This document shows, in pieces, positions 9,896 through 18,532 of a DNA stretch of 64,000 nucleotides (its first letter is position 1; each line of letters starts with the position of its first letter). A program made the translations under genes and the position numbers. The notes below the pieces were generated by a model. The model did no database searches. It saw only the letters and a program-made list of their open reading frames with translations, and was not told the origin of the DNA. The DNA is from Mesobaculum littorinae (GTDB lineage: Bacteria > Pseudomonadota > Alphaproteobacteria > Rhodobacterales > Rhodobacteraceae): NCBI RefSeq assembly GCF_004011175.1, contig NZ_RQXX01000001.1:858536-922535 (forward strand), read 5' to 3'.

Positions 9896-10681
9896 ATGAT
9901 CGCCGCCCTGCCCCGCACCCTGTCCCGGCCGCTTCGGCCCCTGCGCGGCCTTGCCTGCGCCGCGACGCTGGCCCTTGCCGCCGCGCCCGCGCTGGCCGAC
10001 CTTGCCCAGATGACGGACGAAGAGCGCGCCAATTTCCGCGAAGAGGTGCGCGCCTATCTGATGGAGAACCCGGAGGTCCTGATGGAGGCGATCTCGGTGC
10101 TCGACCAACGCCAGGCCGAGGCGCAATCGGCCGGCGACGCGGACCTGATTTCAGATCTGTCGGATGACATCTACGACGACGGACATTCCTGGGTCGGTGG
10201 CAATCCCGACGGCGACGTCACGATCGTCGAGTTCCTCGATTACCGCTGCGGTTATTGCCGCCGTGCGCACCCTGAAGTCGACGAACTGGTCGAAGCCGAC
10301 GGCAACATCCGTCTGATCGTGAAGGAATTCCCGATCCTGGGCGAACAGTCGCTTCTGGGCTCGCAATTCGCGATCTCGGTCCTGCAGACCGAGGGCGACG
10401 CGGCCTACAAGGCGGTCAATGATGCGCTGATGACGATGCGGGGCAACATCACCGACGAATCGCTTCGGGATCTCGCCGAAGAGCAGGAGCTGGACGTCGA
10501 GGCGGTGATGGCCGGGATGGAGTCCGACGACGTCCGCCGGATCATCACCGAGAACCACGAACTGGCGCAGAAGCTGCGGATCAACGGCACGCCCAGCTTC
10601 GTGTTCGGTGACCAGATGGTACGCGGCTACGTTCCGCTGGACGCCATGCAGGACATCGTCGAGGAAATGCGCGAAGGCTGA
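9896..10681 (+). CDS. Periplasmic DsbA-family thiol:disulfide oxidoreductase
   Basis: Thioredoxin-fold protein for disulfide exchange in the periplasm. About 261 residues: a signal peptide ending near PALA (residue 34), an N-terminal helical extension typical of Com1/ScsC-like DsbA proteins, then the thioredoxin domain with active-site CGYC (118-121) and a cis-proline loop GTPSFVFGDQ near 235. The ATG at 9896 has GAGAG at proper distance; the ATG at 9890 would add two residues. Whether it oxidises or isomerises is not decidable here. Confidence 0.9.
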   Translation: MIAALPRTLSRPLRPLRGLACAATLALAAAPALADLAQMTDEERANFREEVRAYLMENPEVLMEAISVLDQRQAEAQSAGDADLISDLSDDIYDDGHSWVGGNPDGDVTIVEFLDYRCGYCRRAHPEVDELVEADGNIRLIVKEFPILGEQSLLGSQFAISVLQTEGDAAYKAVNDALMTMRGNITDESLRDLAEEQELDVEAVMAGMESDDVRRIITENHELAQKLRINGTPSFVFGDQMVRGYVPLDAMQDIVEEMREG

Positions 10682-10688
10682 GCGACGG

Positions 10689-10714
10689 CCGGCCCCTCAG
10701 GCATGGGGGGCCGG
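10689..10714 (+). terminator. Intrinsic-type terminator after the DsbA-like gene
   Basis: Perfect 8-bp stem CCGGCCCC / GGGGCCGG with a 10-base loop, eight bases after the stop codon and followed by GCCTTT. The stem is GC-rich and the U-run is short. It sits in a convergent gap with hflX. Confidence 0.55.
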
Positions 10715-10744
10715 GCCTTTGTCGACCGACGCATGAAAAGGCGC

Positions 10745-10764
10745 GGCGCGGGCTTTCCCGCGCC
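10745..10764 (-). terminator. Rho-independent terminator of the hfq-hflX transcript
   Basis: Read on the minus strand: an 8-bp perfect stem GGCGCGGG / CCCGCGCC with an AAAG tetraloop, starting a few bases after the hflX stop codon, then GC and a TTTT run (about 10739-10736). Confidence 0.7.
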
Positions 10765-10769
10765 CTGCC

Positions 10770-12053
10770 TCAAAGCTTGGCGAAGCGGTCGGCCTGCCGG
10801 GCGGTCCAGTTGACGGTGACGCGAAAGCCCTCGTCGGTCTGCTCTTCGTCCGTCACGATGGATTGCTCGTGCAGCCAGGCGCGGCGGCGCCCGTCCTCGA
10901 AAGCCAGGCCCAGCACCGCGGTTTCGCGCGCGTCATCCAGGCGCTCGGTCACCGCGGCGATGGCGGCATCGATCCCCTCGCCCGTGATCGCAGACAGCGT
11001 CAGGATGTCCGGGTCGCGCGCGGCACGATTGGTCAGCGCCTCGCGCGCCGTGGCATCGAGCAGGTCGACCTTGTTCCAGATCTCCAGCTGCGGGGTATCC
11101 TCGGCCACGCCGAGGTCCGCCAGGATCGCGGCGACGTCGGCGGCCTGCTCGTCCGTGTCGGCATGCGCGATGTCGCGGACATGCAGGATCAGGTCGGCCT
11201 CGAGTACCTCTTCCAGCGTCGCGCGGAAAGCCGCGACAAGCTGGGTGGGCAGGTCCGAGATGAAGCCCACCGTATCCGACAGGATGACCTTCATGCCCGT
11301 GGGCAGCGTCACCCCCCGCATCGTGGGATCGAGCGTGGCAAAGAGCATGTCCTTGGCCATCACCTCGGCCCCGGTCAGGCGGTTGAACAGCGTCGACTTG
11401 CCGGCGTTGGTGTAGCCCACCAGCGCGACCACGGGGAACGGCACCTTGGCGCGCGAGGCGCGGTGCAGCTCGCGGGTCTTCACGACCTTGTCGAGCTGCT
11501 TGCGGATGCGCACGATCTGCTCGTCGATGGCGCGGCGGTCGGCCTCGATCTGCGTCTCGCCCGGCCCGCCCACGAAGCCCAGCCCGCCACGCTGGCGTTC
11601 AAGGTGTGTCCAGGCCCGCACCAGCCGCGTGCGCTGGTAGCTGAGCGCCGCCATCTCGACCTGCAGCACCCCCTCGCGGGTGCGCGCCCGGTCCGAGAAG
11701 ATTTCGAGGATCAGGCCGGTCCGATCGAGCAGCTTGACCCCCCAGGCCTTTTCCAGGTTGCGCTGCTGGACGGGCGTCACCGGCCCGTCGATCAGGACAA
11801 GCTCGGCTTCCATATCCTCGAGCTTCTCGTGCAGCTCGTCGATCTTGCCGGTGCCGAACAGCCCCCCGGGCTGCGGCTTCGGCAGGCGCACGATCTCACC
11901 GCCGAGGATGTCGAGCCCCGGAAGGGCGGCGGCAAGCGCCAGCGCTTCGTCAAGCGCGGGGCCGGCGGCACGCCGGTCGCGGTTGGTCAGGATCTCGGGG
12001 TGAATAACGTAGGCGCGGGTATCGGGCGTCGCGGTATCGTCGGCCAGAATCAA
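10770..12053 (-). CDS. hflX: HflX ribosome-associated GTPase
   Basis: GTPase of the OBG-HflX superfamily that binds the 50S subunit and splits stalled ribosomes under stress in characterised bacteria. 427 residues. The N-terminal HflX domain carries [10 protein letters not shown] and the linker signature [15 protein letters not shown]. The G domain has G1 [10 protein letters not shown]3 DTVGFI and G4 NKVD. The proposed start is a TTG at 12053 that overlaps the hfq stop codon by four bases (TTGA), so translation is probably coupled to hfq. A terminator follows directly. Confidence 0.94.
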   Translation of the reverse strand: MILADDTATPDTRAYVIHPEILTNRDRRAAGPALDEALALAAALPGLDILGGEIVRLPKPQPGGLFGTGKIDELHEKLEDMEAELVLIDGPVTPVQQRNLEKAWGVKLLDRTGLILEIFSDRARTREGVLQVEMAALSYQRTRLVRAWTHLERQRGGLGFVGGPGETQIEADRRAIDEQIVRIRKQLDKVVKTRELHRASRAKVPFPVVALVGYTNAGKSTLFNRLTGAEVMAKDMLFATLDPTMRGVTLPTGMKVILSDTVGFISDLPTQLVAAFRATLEEVLEADLILHVRDIAHADTDEQAADVAAILADLGVAEDTPQLEIWNKVDLLDATAREALTNRAARDPDILTLSAITGEGIDAAIAAVTERLDDARETAVLGLAFEDGRRRAWLHEQSIVTDEEQTDEGFRVTVNWTARQADRFAKL

Positions 12054-12283
12054 TCGTCCCCGTCATAAAGGTTAATGGGCGACGACGGCATGATCGTCGA
12101 AATCGCGTGCTTGTAGACCAGCTGCGATTGCCCGTCGCGGCGCAAAAGAACGCAGAAATTGTCGAACCAGGTGATGACCCCCTGCAGCTTGACACCGTTC
12201 ACTAAAAAGATCGTGACCGGCACCTTGGTCTTGCGCACATGGTTAAGGAACGCGTCTTGCAGGTTTTGTTTGTCGGAGGCCAT
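12050..12283 (-). CDS. hfq: RNA chaperone Hfq
   Basis: 77-residue Sm-like protein that forms hexamers and helps small RNAs pair with mRNAs; first found in related organisms as NrfA, needed for nif gene expression. The Sm1 segment ([16 protein letters not shown]) and the Sm2 signature YKHAIST are present; the C-terminal tail is short, as usual in alphaproteobacteria. The ATG at 12283 has a weak GGTTGGACAG upstream. It is the first gene of the hfq-hflX pair and lies downstream of trkH, matching the classical ntr-trkA-hfq-hflX gene order. Confidence 0.96.
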   Translation of the reverse strand: MASDKQNLQDAFLNHVRKTKVPVTIFLVNGVKLQGVITWFDNFCVLLRRDGQSQLVYKHAISTIMPSSPINLYDGDD

Positions 12284-12406
12284 TTACTGTCCAACCTTTG
12301 TCTTTGATGCCGCCACTGGCGGGCGTGCTTTATTGATCGGCAGAAAGATTACGGGGCCTTCGACTGACATTCCAGCCCCTAAACGTCCCGCCGCATCCGA
12401 ATTGGG

Positions 12407-13915
12407 TCAATTGCGCCAGATGTCAGGGTTGAAAATGGCGATCAGCGCCAGGGTTTCAAGCCGGCCGACGATCATCGCAAGCCCCAGGATCACCCGCGCG
12501 GCATCGCCCAGATCGCCATAGCGTATCGGCACCTCGCCCGCGACCGCGGCAAGCGGGCCGGTGGTCGACAGCGCGGCGATGGTCAGGATCGCCGATTCCT
12601 CGAAACTTTGGCCCGCCAGCGTCAGCGCGGCCATCGACAGCGTGATCGACAGCGCAAAAAGCATGAAGAAGATCCAGGCGATATAGGCACCCCGCCGCCG
12701 GATACGCCGGGCCAGCGACCCCGAGCCGCCGATCGAATGCGGATGGACCAGCTTCTCCATCTCACGTCGCCCGTGCATGTAAAGCGCGTGGATCCGCAAC
12801 AGCTTTACCCCGCCCGCCGTGGTCGCCACGCCGCCGCCGACCAGCGCCAGTCCCATCAACACCAGTCCCGGCGTCTCGAGCCCCGACCAGGCGCGCACGT
12901 CGGCCCAGTCCTGGCTTTGGAACCCGGTGGTCGTCAGGAAGGACATCGTGGTGAAGAGCCCGCCCCAGAGCGCGCGCGCCATCGCCGGCAGGTTTTCCTG
13001 TTCGTCGATATCCAGCGCGCCGATCCAGTGGCGCAGGAACAGCAGCAGCGGCACGATGGTGACCAGCGCCAGCCCCATGCGCAGCTCGGGGTCTTGCCGC
13101 AGACCCCGGCGATGCACCACCGACGCGTCGGTCGTAAATGTGGCGCGCGACAGGGCGAAGATCAGGAAGACGAAGATGAACGCCTCGGCCAGGCGACCGG
13201 AAAGAGGACCGCCCGTGGGGCTGATCCCGCTGGTCGACAGCGTCGACATCGCGTGGCAGATCGCGTTCAGCGGTGGTTCGCCCGCCGACAGCAGCGCCAT
13301 CCAGAGCAGCAGCGTCAGCCCCCCGTAGATCGGCGCCAGGTCGCCCGAGTAGCGCGCCAGCCGCTCCGTCGCGCCCGCGACCGAGGTGATCTGCCGCGCG
13401 GAACTGCCCGAATCGCCCATCCGGTCGCCGCTGACGACCTCGTAACCGCCCAGCGTCAGGGGGGCGAGGATGGCGATGGCGGTGACCCACATCAGGAAAC
13501 CACCCAGCCAGCCAACGAGCGCCCGCCACAGGTGCACGGCATCGGGCAACCGGTCGGGCAGGAAGAGCGTGGCGCCCGTGGTCGTGAGGCTCGATACCAT
13601 CTCGAACCACGACGACAGGAACCGCGTGTTGCCGACCGCGATGTGAAACGGCACCGCCAGCATCAGCGGCAAAAGCGTGAAGGCCGCGACCAGTGCCAGC
13701 AGGTGGCTCAGCGCCTTGCGCCGGGCGTGGCGGCCATGCGTGGCAATGGCCAGCAGCACGAAGAGCGTCAGGAAGACGGCGCCCGAATAGAAGAAATCCT
13801 CGGCCGTCGACACATCACCTGTCGCGGCGGCAAGGATCGCCGGCGGGAACATCGCCAGCGCACCGACCGCGACCAGCAGCACGGCAAGAGGCACGTTGCG
13901 CAGCTTCGTCGTCAT
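12407..13915 (-). CDS. trkH: TrkH-type potassium uptake protein, pore subunit
   Basis: Inner-membrane K+ channel/transporter subunit that works with TrkA. The 502-residue protein is strongly hydrophobic with repeated membrane-pore-membrane units and selectivity-filter-like segments such as SSLTTTGATLFLP, STLSTSGISPTGG, MSFLTTTGFQSQD and ALSTTGPLAAV. The ATG at 13915 is preceded by a run of G; an in-frame extension upstream is Pro/Gly-rich and not family-like. It lies 140 bases downstream of trkA on the same strand, so pore and gating subunits are co-encoded. Confidence 0.93.
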   Translation of the reverse strand: MTTKLRNVPLAVLLVAVGALAMFPPAILAAATGDVSTAEDFFYSGAVFLTLFVLLAIATHGRHARRKALSHLLALVAAFTLLPLMLAVPFHIAVGNTRFLSSWFEMVSSLTTTGATLFLPDRLPDAVHLWRALVGWLGGFLMWVTAIAILAPLTLGGYEVVSGDRMGDSGSSARQITSVAGATERLARYSGDLAPIYGGLTLLLWMALLSAGEPPLNAICHAMSTLSTSGISPTGGPLSGRLAEAFIFVFLIFALSRATFTTDASVVHRRGLRQDPELRMGLALVTIVPLLLFLRHWIGALDIDEQENLPAMARALWGGLFTTMSFLTTTGFQSQDWADVRAWSGLETPGLVLMGLALVGGGVATTAGGVKLLRIHALYMHGRREMEKLVHPHSIGGSGSLARRIRRRGAYIAWIFFMLFALSITLSMAALTLAGQSFEESAILTIAALSTTGPLAAVAGEVPIRYGDLGDAARVILGLAMIVGRLETLALIAIFNPDIWRN

Positions 13916-14054
13916 CGGCACGCCCCCCCCAGTCCCGGCGCGGTCCCCCGTGGGCGCCCGGAATGGCATGAGGCGGGACAGGCGGCCCGGCCTGCGCGGG
14001 CGGGGGCTGCCGAAACCGGTGGCAATCGCCGGGGATCCGGTGCGATGGGGATCA

Positions 14055-15431
14055 TCAGAAGAAGTCGATCGACACCTGGAACAGGCGTTCGACCTCGGGG
14101 ACGTCGGGGGTCATCGCGAAGACGATGATCACGTCGCCCTCTTCGATCCGGGTGGTGCCCGTAGGCTTGACCATCTTGCCGCCCTTCACCACCGCGCCGA
14201 CCAGAACGCCTTCGGGGAAATCGATATCTCGGATCACCTTGCCCGAGATCGGCGAGGTCGACAGCACCTGCGCCTCGATCACCTCGGCCTCGGCATCGCC
14301 GATCGAATAGACACCGCGCACCCGGCCATGGCGGATGTGCCGCAGGATCGAACTGACGGTCGTCGAGCGCGGGTTGATGTAGGCGTCGATGTCGAGCGGC
14401 GACATCAGCGGCTGCAGCGTCGGGTCGTTGACCAGGCAGATCGCCATCTGGCAGCCTGCCGTCTTGGCCCGTACCGCGGCCAGAAGGTTCGTCTTGTCGT
14501 CGTCGGTAACCGCCAGAACCGCGTCGGCCTTGCCGATATTGGCCTCGTTCAGAAGCTCCATGTTCAGCCCGTCGCCGTTCAGGACGATGGTCCGCTCCAA
14601 CGCGTCCGCGGCCCGCTCGGCCTTGGCCCGGTCGATCTCGATGATCCGGGCGCGCACCCGCTCGGTGCGGGTTTCCAGCGCGCGGGCCACGGCAAGACCC
14701 ACGTTGCCGCCGCCCACGATCACCACCCGCTCCTGCCGGGTGACGGACTTGCCGAAGATCTCGAGCGTGCGGTTGGCATCGTCCTGGTGGGCGACGACGT
14801 AGATCTGGTCGCCCTCGAAAAGCTGGTCGGCGGCGTCGGGCGCGAAGAGCCGCCCGCGGCGCCGCACACCCACCACGATGGCCCGCAGCGTCGAAAACAG
14901 GTCCGTCAGCTGTCGCAACGGCGTGTTCAGAACCGGGCAATCCGCCCCCAGAGCCACGCCCAAAAGCCGGACCTGCCCGTCGGCAAAGCTCTGCGTGTCG
15001 AAGGCCGAGGGCGCGCGCAGGCGCCGCAGGGCGGCATCCGCGACCTCTCGCTCGGGGCTGATCACCACGTCGATGGGCATGTGGTCGCGGCGGTAGAGGT
15101 CGGAATAGATCGCCGTCAGGTAGCTTTGCGCCCGAAGCCGCGCGATCTTGCGCGGGATCGCGAACACGGAATGCGCCACCTGGCAGGTCACCATGTTGAC
15201 CTCGTCCGAGTGGGTGGCCGCGATGATCATGTCGGCATCCCGGGCCCCTGCCCGTTCCAGGATATCGGGATAGGAGGCATGCCCCGCGATCCCCTGCACG
15301 TCGAGCGTATCCGTCGCCCGCCGCACCAGGTCGGGGTTGTTGTCGACCACCGTGACGTCGTTGCGTTCGCCCGACAGGTGCCGCGCGATCTGCCAGCCGA
15401 CCTGACCGGCACCGCATATGATGACTTTCAT
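14055..15431 (-). CDS. trkA: TrkA potassium uptake regulator with two RCK domains
   Basis: Cytoplasmic NAD(H)/nucleotide-binding subunit that gates the Trk pore. 458 residues in two tandem halves, each with a Rossmann RCK_N domain and an RCK_C domain. The first nucleotide motif is MKVIICGAGQVGWQIARH at the extreme N-terminus; the second is VVIVGGGNVGLAVA near residue 235. The ATG at 15431 is chosen because it begins at the first beta strand; the longer frame to 15473 adds 14 unrelated residues. trkH follows. Between trkA and the ntr genes two other genes intervene. Confidence 0.95.
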   Translation of the reverse strand: MKVIICGAGQVGWQIARHLSGERNDVTVVDNNPDLVRRATDTLDVQGIAGHASYPDILERAGARDADMIIAATHSDEVNMVTCQVAHSVFAIPRKIARLRAQSYLTAIYSDLYRRDHMPIDVVISPEREVADAALRRLRAPSAFDTQSFADGQVRLLGVALGADCPVLNTPLRQLTDLFSTLRAIVVGVRRRGRLFAPDAADQLFEGDQIYVVAHQDDANRTLEIFGKSVTRQERVVIVGGGNVGLAVARALETRTERVRARIIEIDRAKAERAADALERTIVLNGDGLNMELLNEANIGKADAVLAVTDDDKTNLLAAVRAKTAGCQMAICLVNDPTLQPLMSPLDIDAYINPRSTTVSSILRHIRHGRVRGVYSIGDAEAEVIEAQVLSTSPISGKVIRDIDFPEGVLVGAVVKGGKMVKPTGTTRIEEGDVIIVFAMTPDVPEVERLFQVSIDFF

Positions 15432-15790
15432 CCGCGCTTCCTTACGACCGCATACGGGGTGATGACATGCCACCGGGCGCGGTTCAATCCGTCATCATGC
15501 GGCCCCCGCCGGGTGTGGCCCGCCGGCCCGGGGCGGACGCGGCGCGGCGCAGACCGGTCGCAGAGGGCGCCCTGCCACCGCTCCGGGCCGAGGCGGACAG
15601 GCAACGTCTGCCATTTCGTGTCCGGCCCGCCCCAACGAACGGCCCGGCCGGGTCGCCCGCAGGCCCCGCCCGACGGAGCGCCTACCGTCCGCCCGGCTCT
15701 GGCAATTCCCTGCAAAAGGCGCAAGATAGCCGCGGGCCCGGCCCCGCTGCCCCGTGGCCCTGCCCGAACCTGACCAAGGGAGAAACGGCC
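15432..15790. other. Intergenic region between divergent trkA and the lipoprotein gene
   Basis: 359 bases without a convincing gene. An open frame continues upstream from the lipoprotein gene but is Pro/Arg-rich with no signal peptide, as expected for non-coding GC-rich DNA. AAGGGAGA just before 15791 is the lipoprotein ribosome-binding site. I see no clear operator or RNA gene. Confidence 0.5.
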
Positions 15791-16267
15791 ATGACACAGG
15801 TACTCAAGCTCGCCGCCGCGGGCGTTGCGCTGGCCTTTCTGGCGGGCTGCGGCCAGCCCGCGCGCTACTACCAGGCCGGAGTGCCGGTGCAACAGCTGAA
15901 CGGCGACCTCACGGGCTGCGCTGTGCAGGCCGTCAACACCGTGCCGCCCAACACCCAGCTGCGCCGCACGCCGATCCAGATCGAACCCGGCGTGGTGAGG
16001 TGCAACAAGGACGGCAACTGCGTGCGCTTTGCAGGCCGTGTCACGGGCGGAGACGTCTACAGCGTCGACGCCAATGCCGGGCTTCGCCACCGCGTCGCCG
16101 GCCAGTGCATGGCCGAGCGGGGGTATTCCCGCGTCGACGTGCCCGCCTGCCCCTCGGGGCTGGGCCGCGTCACGGCCCCCGGGCGCCTGCCGCCGCTGAC
16201 CGACAGCGTCTGCGTGCTGCGCGACCCCGACGGGCGGCAGGTGTTCCTCGACCGCTCGACTCTCTGA
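15791..16267 (+). CDS. Small lipoprotein of unknown function
   Basis: 158-residue protein with a lipoprotein signal peptide (MTQVLKLAAAGVALAF) and a clear lipobox LAGC, so the mature protein starts at Cys20 and is anchored to a membrane. The mature part has seven further cysteines, suggesting disulfides in the periplasm. I do not recognise a named domain. It has a good ribosome-binding site (AAGGGAGA) and is the only plus-strand gene inside the minus-strand ntr-trk-hfq block, converging with the transglutaminase-like gene. Confidence 0.8.
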   Translation: MTQVLKLAAAGVALAFLAGCGQPARYYQAGVPVQQLNGDLTGCAVQAVNTVPPNTQLRRTPIQIEPGVVRCNKDGNCVRFAGRVTGGDVYSVDANAGLRHRVAGQCMAERGYSRVDVPACPSGLGRVTAPGRLPPLTDSVCVLRDPDGRQVFLDRSTL

Positions 16268-16324
16268 CAGGCGGGCCGCGCGGCACCGTCACCCGCCGCA
16301 GACGTCCACAACCGGACATGACCC

Positions 16325-16340
16325 CCGGGCGTACGCCCGG
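16325..16340. terminator. 16-bp palindrome between convergent genes
   Basis: CCGGGCGTACGCCCGG, perfect, in the short convergent gap between the lipoprotein gene and the transglutaminase-like gene. It could fold as a hairpin in either transcript, but has no T-run, so a role in termination is only a guess. Confidence 0.3.
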
Positions 16341-16353
16341 AGGTCGGGGCCGA

Positions 16354-17451
16354 TCAGGCCTCGAGTTCGGTGGCAGTGATGCTGTAGCCCGAAGCCTCGG
16401 CATCCAGGTGGTCCTGACGCACGCCGTCGATCTCGACGATCGGGTACATCAGGAACTCGACCGGCTCACCGTCCGAACCGGGAAGCGCCACGTCGTGCGC
16501 GAAGTTGTAGGCGACCCAGTTGCCCTCCCACGCACCGAACAGCGCGGCGCGGGCATCGGCGACCTTGGGATCGTCGAGCGACAGGTCCTTCGGCGGCTCT
16601 TCCAGCATCACCTTGCGCACATCGGCGGGGTCAACCGCGACCCAGCCGAACCGCTCCAGGAACACCTCGGCCCGGCAGTGCTGCGCCTTGGTGATATCCT
16701 GCGACCCGGCGCCCAGGCTCTTGTACCCGAAACGCGACGGCGCAACGCGGACGCCATAGACGTCGCGCGCCGGCAGGTCCGCCGCCCGCGCAAGCCCGAC
16801 ATAAAGCGCGTTGAGATCGGCGCACTTGCCCGTCAGATCGCCCATCGCCAGCATCGAGGCGACATCGCCCAGTCCGCAGCCGCGGGTCTCGGGGTTACGC
16901 TCGGTGTTCTCGACAACCCAGTCGTAGATCTTGCGGGCCTTGGTCAAGTCTCCGCGCGACCACCCGACGATGTCGTCGGCGGTGTCCTTGACGATGCCGT
17001 CGGTCGGGATCAGGTCGGTCGCGCTGGTGTAAAGCGCGCGGGCCTCATCGGGCAGCGACCGGGGCTGGCCCGGCTCGGAAAGGTCGATGTGCCGGTCCTG
17101 GGTCTGCGCCGTCGCGGTCACGGTCAGCTGCGGCGCGGGCGCGTCCGCGTCCCACTCGGCGTGGACGAAGCGCGCGCCGTAGACCGGATCGGTCTTGATC
17201 TCGGCCCGCGTCGCGTTGGTCTCGAAACTGGCGTCGCCCGCCTGCATCCAGCCCTCTTCGGTGACCGACGGAACCGGCACCCAGACCTGCACCGGACCAT
17301 CGGCCTGCGGCAAGGCGACCTCTGTCACGATCTCGAACCGGCGCCAGCCCTCGGGCCGGGGGCGGAACGCGGCGCGGGCCCCGCGGGGCAGAAGCGCCGC
17401 CGCGGGAAACGCGGCGCCGGTGGTAAGCAGGGTTCGTCTGGTCAGTTGCAT
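16354..17451 (-). CDS. Exported transglutaminase-like (cysteine protease fold) protein
   Basis: 365-residue protein with a twin-arginine-like signal (MQLTRRTLLTTG, then a hydrophobic stretch ending ARGARA style), so probably exported folded. An N-terminal beta-rich domain precedes a transglutaminase-core domain with the expected triad: Cys in TGKCADLNALY, His in AQHCRAEVF and Asp in VAVDPADVRK. Such bacterial proteins are mostly peptidases or amidases; the substrate is unknown. The ATG at 17451 has GAGGACC upstream; the frame is open further upstream but not family-like. It is downstream of the alpha/beta hydrolase gene on the same strand. Confidence 0.85.
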   Translation of the reverse strand: MQLTRRTLLTTGAAFPAAALLPRGARAAFRPRPEGWRRFEIVTEVALPQADGPVQVWVPVPSVTEEGWMQAGDASFETNATRAEIKTDPVYGARFVHAEWDADAPAPQLTVTATAQTQDRHIDLSEPGQPRSLPDEARALYTSATDLIPTDGIVKDTADDIVGWSRGDLTKARKIYDWVVENTERNPETRGCGLGDVASMLAMGDLTGKCADLNALYVGLARAADLPARDVYGVRVAPSRFGYKSLGAGSQDITKAQHCRAEVFLERFGWVAVDPADVRKVMLEEPPKDLSLDDPKVADARAALFGAWEGNWVAYNFAHDVALPGSDGEPVEFLMYPIVEIDGVRQDHLDAEASGYSITATELEA

Positions 17452-17596
17452 ATCACGGTCCTCGGGCAAGATCCTTTCGCCCTGCCCTAGGGCCGAGACC
17501 CTGAAAGAGCAAGTCTGCACGCCCCTGTCGCGCCCCTTCGGCGTCGGGTACAGGCCCGGTCCGGCGCCACGCGACTGCGGCAGGTCGCGCCCCGGC

Positions 17597-18532
17597 TCAG
17601 GTCGCGGCGGGGGCCCGGGACGGTGCGGCGCGGCGCAGCCGCCCGGCCTCGACATCCGTCAGGAATGTGTCGAGCGCGCTGTCGAAGATCTTGGGCTGTT
17701 CGCGCATTGGCCAATGGCCCGCGTCCATCTCCAGCAGCCTAGCCTCGGGGGCGACCCGCGCGGCCTCGCGCGCGTGGCGCAGCGGGACCATGCGATCGGA
17801 TCGCCCGTGCATCACGAAAAGCGGCGGCACGAGGCCCGGTAGACGGTCGAGGAAACAGGTGCGGAAACTCGCCGCGCCCACCTCGGCCTGGAGGAACCCG
17901 CGAAAGGTCTGCAGCTCGGCCTGGCGCTGCGCCTCCTGGTACATCTCCTCGACCAGCCCGGGCGTGACGCGACGCGGGTCGGCGTAGACGGCCATCAGCG
18001 CCGCCCGAGCGGCCAGACGGCTGCGCGCCGCGGAAAGCGCGATGAAGCGTCCCGCAGGCCCCAGGGAATACAGGTGCAAGGCGGGGTGCAGCGGCGCGCG
18101 CCGGGCCAGCCCATAGGATCCGACGACGGTGACAGAGCGCACCCGCGCGGGCGCGTCCAGCGCCAGCCACAGCGCGGTGCCCCCGCCCATCGAACTGCCG
18201 ACAAGGTGGGCCCGGTCGATCCCGCGCGCGTCCAGAACCGCGCCCAGCCACGGCCCGAAATCCGCGATCCCATGCGCGCGACCGAACCCGTCCGAACCGC
18301 CGTACCCCGGCATGTCGGGGGCGAAACACCGAAACCGTGGGGCCAGGTGCCGCATGGTGCGGCCCCACGCCCAGTCGCCCCGGTCGATGCCGCCGCCGTG
18401 CAGCAACACCACCCAGGGCGCGGCCCCCTCGGGGCCGGTTTCGACGTAGGAGACCTGCCGTCCGCGCAGGCGCAGCCGCCCGCGCCGAAGGTCAGCTACC
18501 GACGCCGCTGCGGGGCTCGTCTGCATCGACAT
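17597..18532 (-). CDS. Alpha/beta hydrolase
   Basis: About 311 residues, cytoplasmic, no signal peptide. Motifs: oxyanion-hole HGGG, nucleophile elbow HLVGSSMGGG, acid in HGRSDRMVP and catalytic His in DAGHWPM, in the right order for a serine hydrolase; substrate unknown. The 5' end overlaps the last codons of ntrX by about 40 bases. Alternative ATGs at 18571 and 18526 exist and none has a strong ribosome-binding site, so the start is uncertain. The overlap suggests co-transcription with ntrYX. Confidence 0.85.
   Translation of the reverse strand: MSMQTSPAAASVADLRRGRLRLRGRQVSYVETGPEGAAPWVVLLHGGGIDRGDWAWGRTMRHLAPRFRCFAPDMPGYGGSDGFGRAHGIADFGPWLGAVLDARGIDRAHLVGSSMGGGTALWLALDAPARVRSVTVVGSYGLARRAPLHPALHLYSLGPAGRFIALSAARSRLAARAALMAVYADPRRVTPGLVEEMYQEAQRQAELQTFRGFLQAEVGAASFRTCFLDRLPGLVPPLFVMHGRSDRMVPLRHAREAARVAPEARLLEMDAGHWPMREQPKIFDSALDTFLTDVEAGRLRRAAPSRAPAAT

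Noticed and set aside
12608-15773. Long plus-strand frames opposite trkH and trkA
   Set aside because: No domain, biased composition, and the opposite strand has well-supported genes.
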